DNA of 64,000 nucleotides from Labrys sp. WJW. GTDB taxonomy: Bacteria > Pseudomonadota > Alphaproteobacteria > Rhizobiales > Labraceae. Positions 26,079 through 33,505 of the stretch are shown here, in pieces (the stretch's first letter is position 1; every line of letters begins with the position of its first letter). The notes below the pieces were generated by a model that was not told where the DNA came from, did not search any database, and saw nothing but the letters and a program-made list of their open reading frames with translations. The stretch is from positions 186,001 through 250,000 of the forward strand of contig NZ_LYXZ01000014.1 of NCBI RefSeq assembly GCF_001676615.1, read 5' to 3'. Position numbers and translations under genes: made by a program.

Positions 26079-26749
26079 TGCTGCCCGGCGATACCGCAAG
26101 TATGATCGGGTTTCTTCGGGCCGTTGTGCCTCAGATAATCGAGCACGAAACGGCCGGAACCTATAATGACGTTGTTCCGCAATACAACGTGATGGTCATT
26201 GAGGGCTTTGCTGCGGCCGCCGGCGGATGCAGCACCACCGCGAGTAGCTATGGCCGCGGTACGGCGGGCGGCGACACGACTGTGCCTTCGCTGTCACTTT
26301 ACGCCCAGGGTGGCCAGCCGCCGCAAGGTACCCTCAGCAACAGTTCGCTCGGCGGCCTCGGCGGGATCGCCACAGGCGGCGATGTGAATATTACCGGCCA
26401 ACGGGGCGGCGGTGCCTACGCGTCATCGAATCCCGGCGGCAAGGGCGGCGATAGCGGCGGCATTGGATTTGGCGGCGGCACCGGTGGTGCTGCCCGATAC
26501 AGTGGCGGCGGCGAGGCGGGAAGTCCCTACGGCGGAGGCGGCGGATCCGGCTTGAATGCCTCCGGCGCCTATTGCGGGGCTGGCGGCGGCGGCGGGTACT
26601 TCAAGAAGACCTACTATTACGGTCAGGCGGGGGCGCCGATCCCCGGCACCACCCTTACGAGCGTGGTGGGCATTGGCGGTGCCGGCGGAACTGCGGGCAA
26701 TCCCGGTGGCGCCGGTGCAACGGGCGGCCTTCGCATCACCATCTCTTAG
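26078..26749 (+). CDS. Glycine-rich tail tip/adhesin-like protein
   Basis: The product is 223 residues; ATG 26078 overlaps the stop of the fibre gene. After residue 45, glycine-rich runs dominate (GGLGGIATGG, GGKGGDSGGIGFGGGTGG, GGGGGSGLN, GIGGAGGTAGNPGGAGATGG). Such polyglycine stretches form sandwich folds in some phage fibre-tip adhesins (S16 gp38 type), which is a plausible role, binding the cell surface receptor. It could also be a glycine-rich repeat protein unrelated to those. Confidence 0.65.
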   Translation: MLPGDTASMIGFLRAVVPQIIEHETAGTYNDVVPQYNVMVIEGFAAAAGGCSTTASSYGRGTAGGDTTVPSLSLYAQGGQPPQGTLSNSSLGGLGGIATGGDVNITGQRGGGAYASSNPGGKGGDSGGIGFGGGTGGAARYSGGGEAGSPYGGGGGSGLNASGAYCGAGGGGGYFKKTYYYGQAGAPIPGTTLTSVVGIGGAGGTAGNPGGAGATGGLRITIS

Positions 26750-26772
26750 CCTCACAACATTGGAACGCGCAT

Positions 26773-27300
26773 ATGCTTGTCCGCATATCGACCTTGCTGC
26801 CTTGGCGCGGCGAGCCGATCGATGATGTCCTGCATCCCTCCATCATCGAGCAATTGTGGTCGGCCGAGGAATTGGCGGCCGTAGACCTGGCGATCCCGTT
26901 GCCTTTCGAGGTGCCGCCTGGTCAGGTGACCGTCGGAGGCCCGCGTTATCTCGAAACCGACGATGGGCAGGTTCAGACCGTCTACGATACCGAGGATGCT
27001 CCGCCGCCACCCGTGCCGGAGGATCTGTCTCGCTGGCAGTTCTTTGCCGCTGCGGCGCTGGCTGGGGTCATCTCCCAGCAAGAGGCCGAGGACGCCATTA
27101 CGGGGCCGCTACCCGGTCCCTTCGTGGCTTTCATCGATACCTTGCCGGAAGCCGAACGGTTCGGGGCGCGGATGCTGCTCAAAGGAAACCAGATCTTTCA
27201 CCGACATCACCCGTTCGTCGAGGCCTTCCTCACCGCGAACCAAATGACCGACGAGCAGGCCGACGCGATCTGGCGCGCCGGCGCAGCCCTCGGCGCCTGA
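26773..27300 (+). CDS. Putative fibre-associated/assembly protein
   Basis: The product is 175 residues from ATG 26773. The C-terminal 90 residues (SRWQFFAAAALAGVISQQEAEDAI, ..FIDTLPEAERFGARMLLKGNQIFHRHHPFVEAFLTANQMTDEQADAIWR) form a helical module I have seen at the ends of alphaproteobacterial phage fibre-cluster proteins. A small tail-fibre assembly role is inferred. No catalytic residues are visible. Confidence 0.6.
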   Translation: MLVRISTLLPWRGEPIDDVLHPSIIEQLWSAEELAAVDLAIPLPFEVPPGQVTVGGPRYLETDDGQVQTVYDTEDAPPPPVPEDLSRWQFFAAAALAGVISQQEAEDAITGPLPGPFVAFIDTLPEAERFGARMLLKGNQIFHRHHPFVEAFLTANQMTDEQADAIWRAGAALGA

Positions 27301-27322
27301 TCTCAATCACAGGGGAAACGTG

Positions 27323-27433
27323 ATGCGCATCCTGCTTTGCGGGTTGCTGGCGCTCGCCCTCGCGTCATGCGCCACGCGCCAACCCGATGCGCCGATCTGG
27401 GCGCGCACGGCGAAGGAAATCGGAAAATGGTAG
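27323..27433 (+). CDS. 36-residue lipoprotein
   Basis: ATG 27323 is preceded by AGGGGAAA (27311-27318). The product starts MRILLCGLLALALASC, with a lipobox LASC and a mature part of only about 21 residues. The last bases overlap the start of the next membrane protein gene (ATG 27427). Small outer-membrane lipoproteins on phages act in lysis (Rz1) or block superinfection; which applies here is unknown. Confidence 0.55.
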   Translation: MRILLCGLLALALASCATRQPDAPIWARTAKEIGKW

Positions 27434-27963
27434 GCCTGTTCATGATTGTGGCGTTTGCGATCGCCAATCATATTCGTGGCGGAGGCGGGTTGTTCGGCCC
27501 CCAAGTGGTCGCACTCCTTCAGCGCATCCCGGGCAACGGTGATATCACCGCCGCACCGATCGTCGCCCTGTTGGCATGGGCGGCTGGCGTTTCCGCTTTC
27601 GGCCTCCCGCCCTGGGTCGCTTGTCTCCTATTCGCGCTGTGCTGGCTCGCATGGTCGACGCCTGCGTGGGGATTTCTCCAAGGCCTCGGCCGCGGGCACG
27701 GGCCGATCGATGTCCGTGAACCTAGCTGGTACGAAGCTCTCTTCATTCGCTGGTCATTCGGCAGTCCGCACCTCGCCTATGGCTATCGGACGACCTTGTT
27801 CCTGATCCCGACCGGCATCTGTTTTGGCTGGCCATGGCTCCTGCTGGGGCCCCTGCAGGTGGCCGCTTACGAGATTGGCTGGCGGCTCAGAAACCCCGGC
27901 ATCCCGATCGGCGAATTGATCACCGGCGCTCTTTGGGGTGCGGCCCTCTTCATTGCTTCCTGA
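27427..27963 (+). CDS. Multi-pass membrane protein of unknown function
   Basis: The product is 178 residues; ATG 27427 lies inside the end of the lipoprotein gene. At least four hydrophobic segments are visible (VGLFMIVAFAIANHI, PIVALLAWAAGVSAFGLPPWVACLLFALCWLAW, TTLFLIPTGICFGWPWLLLGPLQVAAYEIGW, GALWGAALFIAS). No family is recognised. The location within the fibre genes and pairing with a lipoprotein suggest envelope modification or exclusion. Confidence 0.6.
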   Translation: MVGLFMIVAFAIANHIRGGGGLFGPQVVALLQRIPGNGDITAAPIVALLAWAAGVSAFGLPPWVACLLFALCWLAWSTPAWGFLQGLGRGHGPIDVREPSWYEALFIRWSFGSPHLAYGYRTTLFLIPTGICFGWPWLLLGPLQVAAYEIGWRLRNPGIPIGELITGALWGAALFIAS

Positions 27964-27973
27964 GTGACCAACG

Positions 27974-28312
27974 ATGCCGGCGCAGCGCAATATCGAAATC
28001 TGGAAGGGAAACACCTTCGAGCGTGTCTTCGTCCTTCTGAACGGTGATCGTACCCCTGCCCAAATGGCCGGCTCCGAATTTGTCTTCCGGCTTGTTTGGC
28101 AGGGTGGCGAACTCCGCAAGACCGTTGGTGACGGCCTGTCACTCGATCCGGCGACTGGTCGCCTTGCCCTGGTGGTCAAACCTGCCGAGACGCGTTTGCT
28201 GCCGACGGGCTCCTACGCCGTCAAATATGAGCTCGAGCGTCGCGTCGGCGATTGGCAGGGCACTCTCTTGTACGGCTCGGTCACGGTGAAGGAATGGGCC
28301 AATGACGATTGA
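27974..28312 (+). CDS. Beta-rich tail module protein
   Basis: The product is 112 residues. The pattern (NIEIWKGNTFERVFVLLNGDRTPAQMAGSEFVFRLVWQ..GRLALVVKPAETRLLPTGSYAVKYELERRVGD) is an immunoglobulin- or BppU-like beta sandwich common in phage baseplate-fibre adaptors. It overlaps the next gene by 11 bases. Function is inferred from fold-like pattern and location. Confidence 0.6.
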   Translation: MPAQRNIEIWKGNTFERVFVLLNGDRTPAQMAGSEFVFRLVWQGGELRKTVGDGLSLDPATGRLALVVKPAETRLLPTGSYAVKYELERRVGDWQGTLLYGSVTVKEWANDD

Positions 28313-28490
28313 GGTGATCGAGATCCCCATTCCGGCCGAGCCGGAAGTGATCGAGGTCACCACCCCATCAGGGCCTGCTGTGATCGAAGTGCAGGTCCCT
28401 GGCCAACCTGGTCCGAAAGGACAGGACGGCGAAGGCGCTCTCGACGACCTTCCCGACCTGACCCTGATTTTCAACAACGGGATCGTCTGA
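28302..28490 (+). CDS. Short collagen-like/linker protein
   Basis: The product is 62 residues. It has Val/Ile/Glu/Pro repeats (VIEIPIPAEPEVIEV, AVIEVQVPGQPGPKGQDGEG) with a few Gly-X-Y triplets. It is coupled by overlaps to both neighbours. A flexible linker or trimerisation peptide in the fibre complex is a reasonable guess. Confidence 0.5.
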   Translation: MTIEVIEIPIPAEPEVIEVTTPSGPAVIEVQVPGQPGPKGQDGEGALDDLPDLTLIFNNGIV

Positions 28491-28975
28491 TGTCATTCGC
28501 CACCAACATCCAGAACCTCGCGACCCGCATCGCGACCGAGTGCAAGGCGCTGCGCACGCTGACCAACGGCAATGCCGCCGATCTGTCCGCCTTGACCACG
28601 ACGGCTAAGTCCAACCTCGTCGCCGCGATCAACGAAGTGAAGGCCGCGGTCTCCGCCGCCAGCGGCATTGATGACGGGGCAACAAGCACGGGGTCGACCT
28701 GGTCGTCGTCGAAGATCCAGCAGTCGCTCACGGCAGCGATCGATGGGATCCTGAACGGTGTCCCGTCGGCGCTCGATACCCTGCAGGAACTGGCGACTGC
28801 ACTTGGCAACGACGCCAACTTCTCCGGTACCGTGACCGCTGCACTGGGCAACCGCGTCCGCTTTGACGCGGCCCAGACGCTTACCGCACCGCAGCAGGCC
28901 CAGGCCTGCGCCAACATCGGTGTCGGTGACCCGACTACCAACTTCGTCACCACCTTCGAGGCCGGCTTGGCATGA
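28490..28975 (+). CDS. Tail fibre-like protein
   Basis: The product is 161 residues. It starts with a helix (IQNLATRIATECKALRTLTNGNAADLSALTTTAKSNLVAAINEV) and has repeats typical of fibre shafts (STWSSSKIQQSLTAAIDGILNGVPSALDTLQELATALGNDANFSGTVTAALGNRV). The N-terminal ATRIA.E.K.L pattern is shared with the next gene. It probably forms a trimeric shaft. Confidence 0.7.
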   Translation: MSFATNIQNLATRIATECKALRTLTNGNAADLSALTTTAKSNLVAAINEVKAAVSAASGIDDGATSTGSTWSSSKIQQSLTAAIDGILNGVPSALDTLQELATALGNDANFSGTVTAALGNRVRFDAAQTLTAPQQAQACANIGVGDPTTNFVTTFEAGLA

Positions 28976-30030
28976 GCCTGATCGACCAGATCGGTGCACT
29001 TGCGACCCGCATTGCCCAGGAAATAAAGGGGCTTGGTTCAGTCTTGCCGACCGGCGGCGCCCTGGTCCGCCGCGACCCGGCGGGATCAGCCCAGGTCGCG
29101 GCGCTTCAAGCCCAACTGATCTATTCGCCTGCCACCCGGCCGGCTTACGTACAGCAGCCGATTTTCATCCGGTCGACCACGCCGGACGGGGCACTCGACG
29201 GGGCGAAGACCTTTTACTTCACGGTCCTGGTTCTGACCGCCGAAGGGCAATATTGGACCGAGCCGGAAGTTGCGGTGGCCATGGGCGGCAACAACACCGT
29301 CGAATGGCAGACACAGATCTACGATGCATCCAAGATCCAGGGGATTATCACGTTCCGGAGCGAAACCCCAGGCAACTACCTCGGTCCTGGCGCCGGTGCG
29401 GTCGACCAGAATGTCAGCGGCCCGCAGGCCGGCACGGCCTGGATCTTCGTCGACAAGGGCGCAGCGCCGCTGCTGGCCATGAACCCGCCTGCTGCCACGA
29501 CAGTGCCCTTCCAACTCCATGCGAACGGCCTGGACCATACTGGCACGATCTCGGCCAAGGACATGGTTGTGACTGCCCCCGTCCCTTCGGATGCCGACGG
29601 CAACCAGCTGGTGCCGGCGGTGTGGATCAACGGCAAGGTCGCACCTGCCACCAAGGGCGCTTTGCAGGTCGACTTCGATGGTAACGGCGCTGCGCTGCCG
29701 GCGAACCTGCTGAAGACGATCAAGCTGAACTTCCCCGGGCGTATCACGGGGTGGAGCGCCTGGGGCAAGCCAGTGGCGGGCGAGACATCAGGCAGCGCGA
29801 CGTTCGCCGTCTGGCGAAAGGCCTTCGCCGACGGCGAGCCGACTGCGGCTGACAAGATGTCCGGGGCCGGGCCCTCGATCTCGGCCGCGACGCAGAACAC
29901 CGGCACCGACTTGTCCGACTGGACGGGGGCGACCTTCGGCGAAAATGATCGCGTCACGATCGCCCTGACCAGCGTCAGCAACTTCGAGAAACTGTCCGTC
30001 AGCTTCAGCCTGTTGAAGGCCGCTGCCTGA
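28972..30030 (+). CDS. Tail fibre/receptor-binding protein
   Basis: The product is 352 residues; ATGA overlap with the previous gene. N-terminal residues IDQIGALATRIAQEIKGL resemble the start of the upstream protein, so both may attach to the same partner. The rest is beta-rich and ends in a jelly-roll-like domain (GRITGWSAWGKPVAGETSGSATFAVWRK). It is a probable receptor-binding protein. Confidence 0.7.
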   Translation: MSLIDQIGALATRIAQEIKGLGSVLPTGGALVRRDPAGSAQVAALQAQLIYSPATRPAYVQQPIFIRSTTPDGALDGAKTFYFTVLVLTAEGQYWTEPEVAVAMGGNNTVEWQTQIYDASKIQGIITFRSETPGNYLGPGAGAVDQNVSGPQAGTAWIFVDKGAAPLLAMNPPAATTVPFQLHANGLDHTGTISAKDMVVTAPVPSDADGNQLVPAVWINGKVAPATKGALQVDFDGNGAALPANLLKTIKLNFPGRITGWSAWGKPVAGETSGSATFAVWRKAFADGEPTAADKMSGAGPSISAATQNTGTDLSDWTGATFGENDRVTIALTSVSNFEKLSVSFSLLKAAA

Positions 30031-30635
30031 TGGCGACGTCCTGGGATCCCGCCCACTGGCATGTCCAGATGGCGCTGAGTAACGACAACCTGACGATCAC
30101 GGCGACGACGGGATACTCGGTCTGCGGCATCGCCGTGGATCCGATCACGACGAAAAGCATCTTCGGCCTGCGCCTCGATGACACCGACGGCAACGGGCAG
30201 GTCGCGCTGGGGATCGCCAACGCCGACGTCTACACCAGCAGCTATCTCGGCGGTGACGTCAATGGCTATGGCTTCTGGCCTGGCGATGAAGGGCTGTATT
30301 TCAATGGCAGCAAGATTTCGACGGCCCCGGCCGCCCGTTCCAACGGGATGAAGGCCTGGGTCGCGGTCGACCCCGCGCTGCGCAAATTCTGGCTTCGCGC
30401 CAACGACGATGCCTGGTTCGGCGGGACATCGCCTGATCCTGCAACCGGCAGCGGCGGGTTCGACATCGCCTTTTCAGGCGCCATCTATCCAGCAGTGGCT
30501 GTCACGCGCCCGGGTGAAGTCGCAACCGGTCTATTCGCTGCGGCTGCCTTGGAAAACGTCCCTGCCGGATTTGCCGAGGTCAATCCGTCGGCCGTGGTCA
30601 TAGTCCCGACGATCACTGCGTTCCTCATCGTCTAG
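30030..30635 (+). CDS. Tail fibre tip protein with SPRY-like domain
   Basis: The product is 201 residues. The order of segments resembles SPRY/concanavalin-like domains: an N-terminal WDPAHW, VALGIANADVYTSSYLGG, YGFWPGDEGLYFNG, KAWVAVDPALRKFWLRANDDAW, then GFDIAFSGAIYPAVAV. Phages use such domains as carbohydrate- or protein-binding tips. It is the last fibre gene before the sheath gene. Confidence 0.65.
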   Translation: MATSWDPAHWHVQMALSNDNLTITATTGYSVCGIAVDPITTKSIFGLRLDDTDGNGQVALGIANADVYTSSYLGGDVNGYGFWPGDEGLYFNGSKISTAPAARSNGMKAWVAVDPALRKFWLRANDDAWFGGTSPDPATGSGGFDIAFSGAIYPAVAVTRPGEVATGLFAAAALENVPAGFAEVNPSAVVIVPTITAFLIV

Positions 30636-30671
30636 TCGCCGCAACCATCCGAGCTCAAGCCAACTCTCTTC

Positions 30672-30697
30672 AACCCCGCCCCGCCTGGTGCGGGGTT
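30672..30697 (+). terminator. Terminator-like hairpin in sheath gene leader
   Basis: AACCCCGC (30672-30679) pairs with GCGGGGTT (30690-30697) and is followed by a T tract and then TTGGAG, the ribosome-binding site of the sheath gene at 30715. An alternative CCCCGC/GCGGGG pairing is also possible. It could end fibre transcripts or protect the sheath mRNA 5' end. Confidence 0.6.
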
Positions 30698-30714
30698 TTT
30701 CATTGGAGCCTGCC

Positions 30715-31968
30715 ATGAATCCTACCTTCGGCGTCGTCTTCATTCCCGACAACAACGAAACGCAGCCGCCGAGCCCGGCCGAAATGTCGGTGATCGGCCT
30801 CGTGCTGCCCTCTGATGGCGCGAGTGCGACCCTGTTTCCGCTCGACAAGCCTGTCAACTTCAATTCGAAGGATGCGACCTATCTCGCGGGCCTGGGCACG
30901 GGCGAGCTCGCCGACGAGGTGGCGCTGATCAACAACCAGCTCAAGGGCATCAGCGCCCGCATCATCGCCGTGCGGGTCGCCAAGGGCGCCACCGACACCG
31001 AGACCGTCGCCAATATCGTCGGCACCGAGGCTGCCGGCACCGGCATGTATGCTCTGCTTCGCGCCGGACAGCTGCTTGGTCTTATCCCGCGCTCGCTGGG
31101 CTTTGGCCGCTATACCGGCATTTTCAGCCGCGACGCCGGCGGCGAGGCTCTCGCCAACCCGATCCTGGCTGCTCTGCCGGCTGTGCTCGAGGCGCTTTTC
31201 GCCACCGCCAAGGTCATGGGTCCTGGCACGACCCGCCAGGACGCGCTCGACCTGCGCGAGACCATCAACTCGGATCGCATCGAGTTCATCGACCAGACGC
31301 TGCTCGTCGCCAAGGGCACTGACACGATCGAGGTTTCGAGCTCGGGCGCAGCGCTCGGCATTCAGGTGCAACTCGACCACCTGACCGAGGGCGTGCCGGT
31401 TCGCTCGGTCGCCAACAATCCGGTGCAGGGTATTCTCGGCCTCAAGCGCTATGACGGCTTCTCACTGACGGATGGGGCCACTGATGCCCAGCAGATGCTC
31501 GCCAAGCAGGTGGGCGTAGTGGTGCGCGGCCAGCAGGGCGTCGAGACGGCGATCGCCGATTCCGGTTTCTCGATTGTGTCCTTTGCCGGCTGCGGCACGG
31601 ATGAGCTGTGGCGCTTCATTTCGGCCAAGCGCACCCGCGACTGGCTGCACCTCACCTTGCTGAAGTCGATCCGCAAGCGCCTGGCCTCCAAGATCTCGGT
31701 GGCCGGCATCCAGGCCGTCGAAAACGACATGATGGCCGTGCTGCAATGGGCCAAGCACCGCGGCTACATCCTCGGCGGTAAGGTCGGCTTCGAGCGGGAC
31801 AAGAATGAGCCGGCGAACCTTCGTAAGGGCGCCTTCCGCTTCTGGTTCAGCGCCGAGGAGCAGCCCGACCTCATCCTGGTCGTGGTCGATTCCCGCCGCG
31901 ATGCTTCGGCCCTCGACGGCATGCTCGACACGCTGCTGACCCAGTCAACCACGCTCATCGCCGCCTGA
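30715..31968 (+). CDS. Contractile tail sheath protein
   Basis: The product is 417 residues, ATG 30715 with TTGGAG upstream; P2 FI is about 396. Signatures include PTFGVVFIPDNNETQPP, VNFNSKDATYLAGLGTGELADEVALINNQL, ARIIAVRVAKG and the C-terminal sheath domain (EVDD-like VENDMMAVLQWAKHRGYILGGKVGFERDKNEPANLRKGAFRFWFSAEEQPDL). It polymerises around the tube and contracts on infection. Confidence 0.94.
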   Translation: MNPTFGVVFIPDNNETQPPSPAEMSVIGLVLPSDGASATLFPLDKPVNFNSKDATYLAGLGTGELADEVALINNQLKGISARIIAVRVAKGATDTETVANIVGTEAAGTGMYALLRAGQLLGLIPRSLGFGRYTGIFSRDAGGEALANPILAALPAVLEALFATAKVMGPGTTRQDALDLRETINSDRIEFIDQTLLVAKGTDTIEVSSSGAALGIQVQLDHLTEGVPVRSVANNPVQGILGLKRYDGFSLTDGATDAQQMLAKQVGVVVRGQQGVETAIADSGFSIVSFAGCGTDELWRFISAKRTRDWLHLTLLKSIRKRLASKISVAGIQAVENDMMAVLQWAKHRGYILGGKVGFERDKNEPANLRKGAFRFWFSAEEQPDLILVVVDSRRDASALDGMLDTLLTQSTTLIAA

Positions 31969-32016
31969 TCACGCGCGCCGGCGCGCCCGGCGAGCATCGT
32001 TCGTCCTTCCCATTCC

Positions 32017-32039
32017 AAGCCCCGCCAGCCGCGGGGCTT
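32017..32039 (+). terminator. Terminator-like hairpin in tail tube leader
   Basis: AAGCCCCGC (32017-32025) and GCGGGGCTT (32031-32039) form a perfect 9-bp stem with a 5-base loop, followed by TTTTTCTTTGGAG, which holds the tube gene ribosome-binding site. The design matches the sheath leader hairpin. Confidence 0.7.
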
Positions 32040-32056
32040 TTTCTTTGGAGACGCCC

Positions 32057-32587
32057 ATGTCCAGCCTGATCATTCAGGAAGCCGCCAACATCTTCCTCGG
32101 CGACGACAGCCCCGACAATTCGAAGCATCGTTCGCTGCAGTCGGCCAAGCTGCCGACGCTCGAGGAGCTTACCCAACAGCACCATGGTGGCGGCGCCATT
32201 GGCGCGGTCGAGGTCGGCGGCCTCGGCCTTAAGGAACTCGACTCCACCTTCAAGCTCGCGGGCTGGGACCCCCAGGCGATGAGCATGTTCGGCGTTGGCG
32301 GCGGCCGTCAGAACTTCACAATCCGCGGCTTGCTGCGCAACAAGGATCTGACGAACAAGGCAATCACGGTGCGTGCCATCCTCAACGCCCGCCTGGTGAC
32401 CATCACCCCCGACGAGTTCAAGCGTGGCGACCTGCTCGGCCACGACTATGCGCTGAAGGAGATTTTCCGATACCAGCTGTTCTATGACGGCTCGGAAAAG
32501 TACTTCTACGACTACCTGACCTCGGAATGGCGCGTCGACGGCGTCGATCAGAATGCCGAGGAGAGGGCTGCCCTCGGCATCGGGTGA
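32057..32587 (+). CDS. Major tail tube protein (P2 FII-like)
   Basis: The product is 176 residues; ATG 32057 follows TTGGAG. Signatures are QSAKLPTLEELTQQHHGGGAIGAVEVGGLGLKELDSTFKLAGWDP and RAILNARLVTITPDEFKRGDLLGHDYALKEIFRYQLFYDG. It forms the inner tube through which DNA passes. Confidence 0.93.
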   Translation: MSSLIIQEAANIFLGDDSPDNSKHRSLQSAKLPTLEELTQQHHGGGAIGAVEVGGLGLKELDSTFKLAGWDPQAMSMFGVGGGRQNFTIRGLLRNKDLTNKAITVRAILNARLVTITPDEFKRGDLLGHDYALKEIFRYQLFYDGSEKYFYDYLTSEWRVDGVDQNAEERAALGIG

Positions 32588-32596
32588 TTTTGCGCG

Positions 32597-32968
32597 TTAC
32601 GGTTTCGCCTTTGACAGGATCGCGAGGTTATCGACGGTGATTCCGAGCGTTCCGTTGATGCGCGAAACCGTTCCCTGCAGCCTGGCTTGGCAACCTAGCT
32701 GACAATCGCTCATGAGCGTCTTGCGCGTTTCGCGCGGCAATCCGTCGATATCCAGGCGGGTAGTGACCATGTCGTCGGCATTTCGCTTCAGCCATGCCTC
32801 GCTGATCACAAAGACGAAGCCAGACATTTCGACCTTCTGCCCGAACAGTTGCTTCTGGTCGACGCGATAGTCCTCGACCGTTGTCTGCCGGTACTCGGCT
32901 GCACCCGCTGGGCCAATCGCGGCGAACGCCAAAGCTGCAACTGCCCCCGTGCCCCACAGCCTCGCCAT
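32597..32968 (-). CDS. Secreted OB-fold-like cargo protein inserted in tail operon
   Basis: The product is 123 residues on the opposite strand to the whole tail operon. A signal peptide is clear (MARLWGTGAVAALAFAAIGPAGAAEYRQ). The mature part has an OB-like pattern (LFGQKVEMSGFVFVISEAW, ..ARLQGTVSRINGTLGITVDNL) and a Cys pair (SDCQLGCQ). As a minus-strand gene between tube and tail-chaperone genes it is a typical cargo gene expressed by the lysogen, exported to the periplasm. No family is firmly recognised. Confidence 0.7.
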   Translation of the reverse strand: MARLWGTGAVAALAFAAIGPAGAAEYRQTTVEDYRVDQKQLFGQKVEMSGFVFVISEAWLKRNADDMVTTRLDIDGLPRETRKTLMSDCQLGCQARLQGTVSRINGTLGITVDNLAILSKAKP

Positions 32969-32999
32969 TTCATCCCCTTTGAATCGTGGAGTTCAAACC

Positions 33000-33389
33000 A
33001 TGTCTGACAATCCTACGCTGCCTGCTGCGGAAAGCTATAGACCGCAAGCGACCTCGCGGGACGGTCGGCCCCATTCCGAAGAAGTCGAACTCGACTGGCC
33101 ATTCGAGGTAGCCGGAAAATGGTGGGCGTCAATCACGGTGCGCCGCGTGACGGCCGGTGAGGTCGAAGCCTTCACCACGGCGCTCAAGGAGGCACGCGAA
33201 GCCGGCAAGCCGCTCGATGGCATCCGCTTGCCGATGGTCGAGGCCCCCGACGAGGTCTTGGCGCTCCTCGATCCTGACGACGAGGATCGGGTCGAAGAGG
33301 CTGTCCAGCGTTTTTTGCCCCGCCGCTTCCGGGCGCCGGAGGCGCCAAGGCCAGCCCAGGCGACTGGCGAGGGCTCTTCGCCGGCGTGA
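33000..33389 (+). CDS. Tail assembly chaperone E
   Basis: The product is 129 residues; ATG 33000, preceded by GTGGAG about 10 bases upstream. The core (VELDWPFEVAGKWWASITVRRVTAGEVEAFTTALKEAREAGKPLDGIRLPMVEAPDEVLALLDPDDEDRVEEAV) matches tail assembly chaperones of the Mu gp41/P2 E class. It ends in a basic, Pro-rich tail after the frameshift site. It keeps the tape measure protein soluble during tail assembly. Confidence 0.88.
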   Translation: MSDNPTLPAAESYRPQATSRDGRPHSEEVELDWPFEVAGKWWASITVRRVTAGEVEAFTTALKEAREAGKPLDGIRLPMVEAPDEVLALLDPDDEDRVEEAVQRFLPRRFRAPEAPRPAQATGEGSSPA

Positions 33390-33505
33390 TGCACGGGCTC
33401 GGTCTATCCCTGGCCGAGTGCCGCGAAATGGAATGGTGCGAACTCGTCGCCTGGTGGGGCGAGGCTCGCTGGCTGATCGAACGGCGGGGGTCGTCACATG
33501 GTTAA
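33000..33505 (+). CDS. Frameshifted tail assembly chaperone E+E' (GpGT-type)
   Basis: After a -1 slip at 33311-33317, translation reads APPLPGAGGAKASPGDWRG, LFAGVMHGLGLSLAECREME and WCELVAWWGEARWLIERRGS, and stops at 33503-33505. The extension resembles the small P2 E' protein (helix, then conserved L.E...M...EL..WW.EA). It overlaps the tape measure start (33498) by 8 bases. E' could also be made alone from ATG 33389. The longer product would bind the tape measure, as lambda GT does. Confidence 0.75.
33311..33317 (+). promoter_or_regulatory. Programmed -1 ribosomal frameshift site TTTTTTG
   Basis: The heptamer T-TTT-TTG is in the correct phase of gene E (TTT codon 33312-33314, TTG codon 33315-33317). 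Slipping one base back continues in a frame that is open from 33317 to 33505. The same T6G element directs the P2 E+E' frameshift. Confidence 0.8.
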
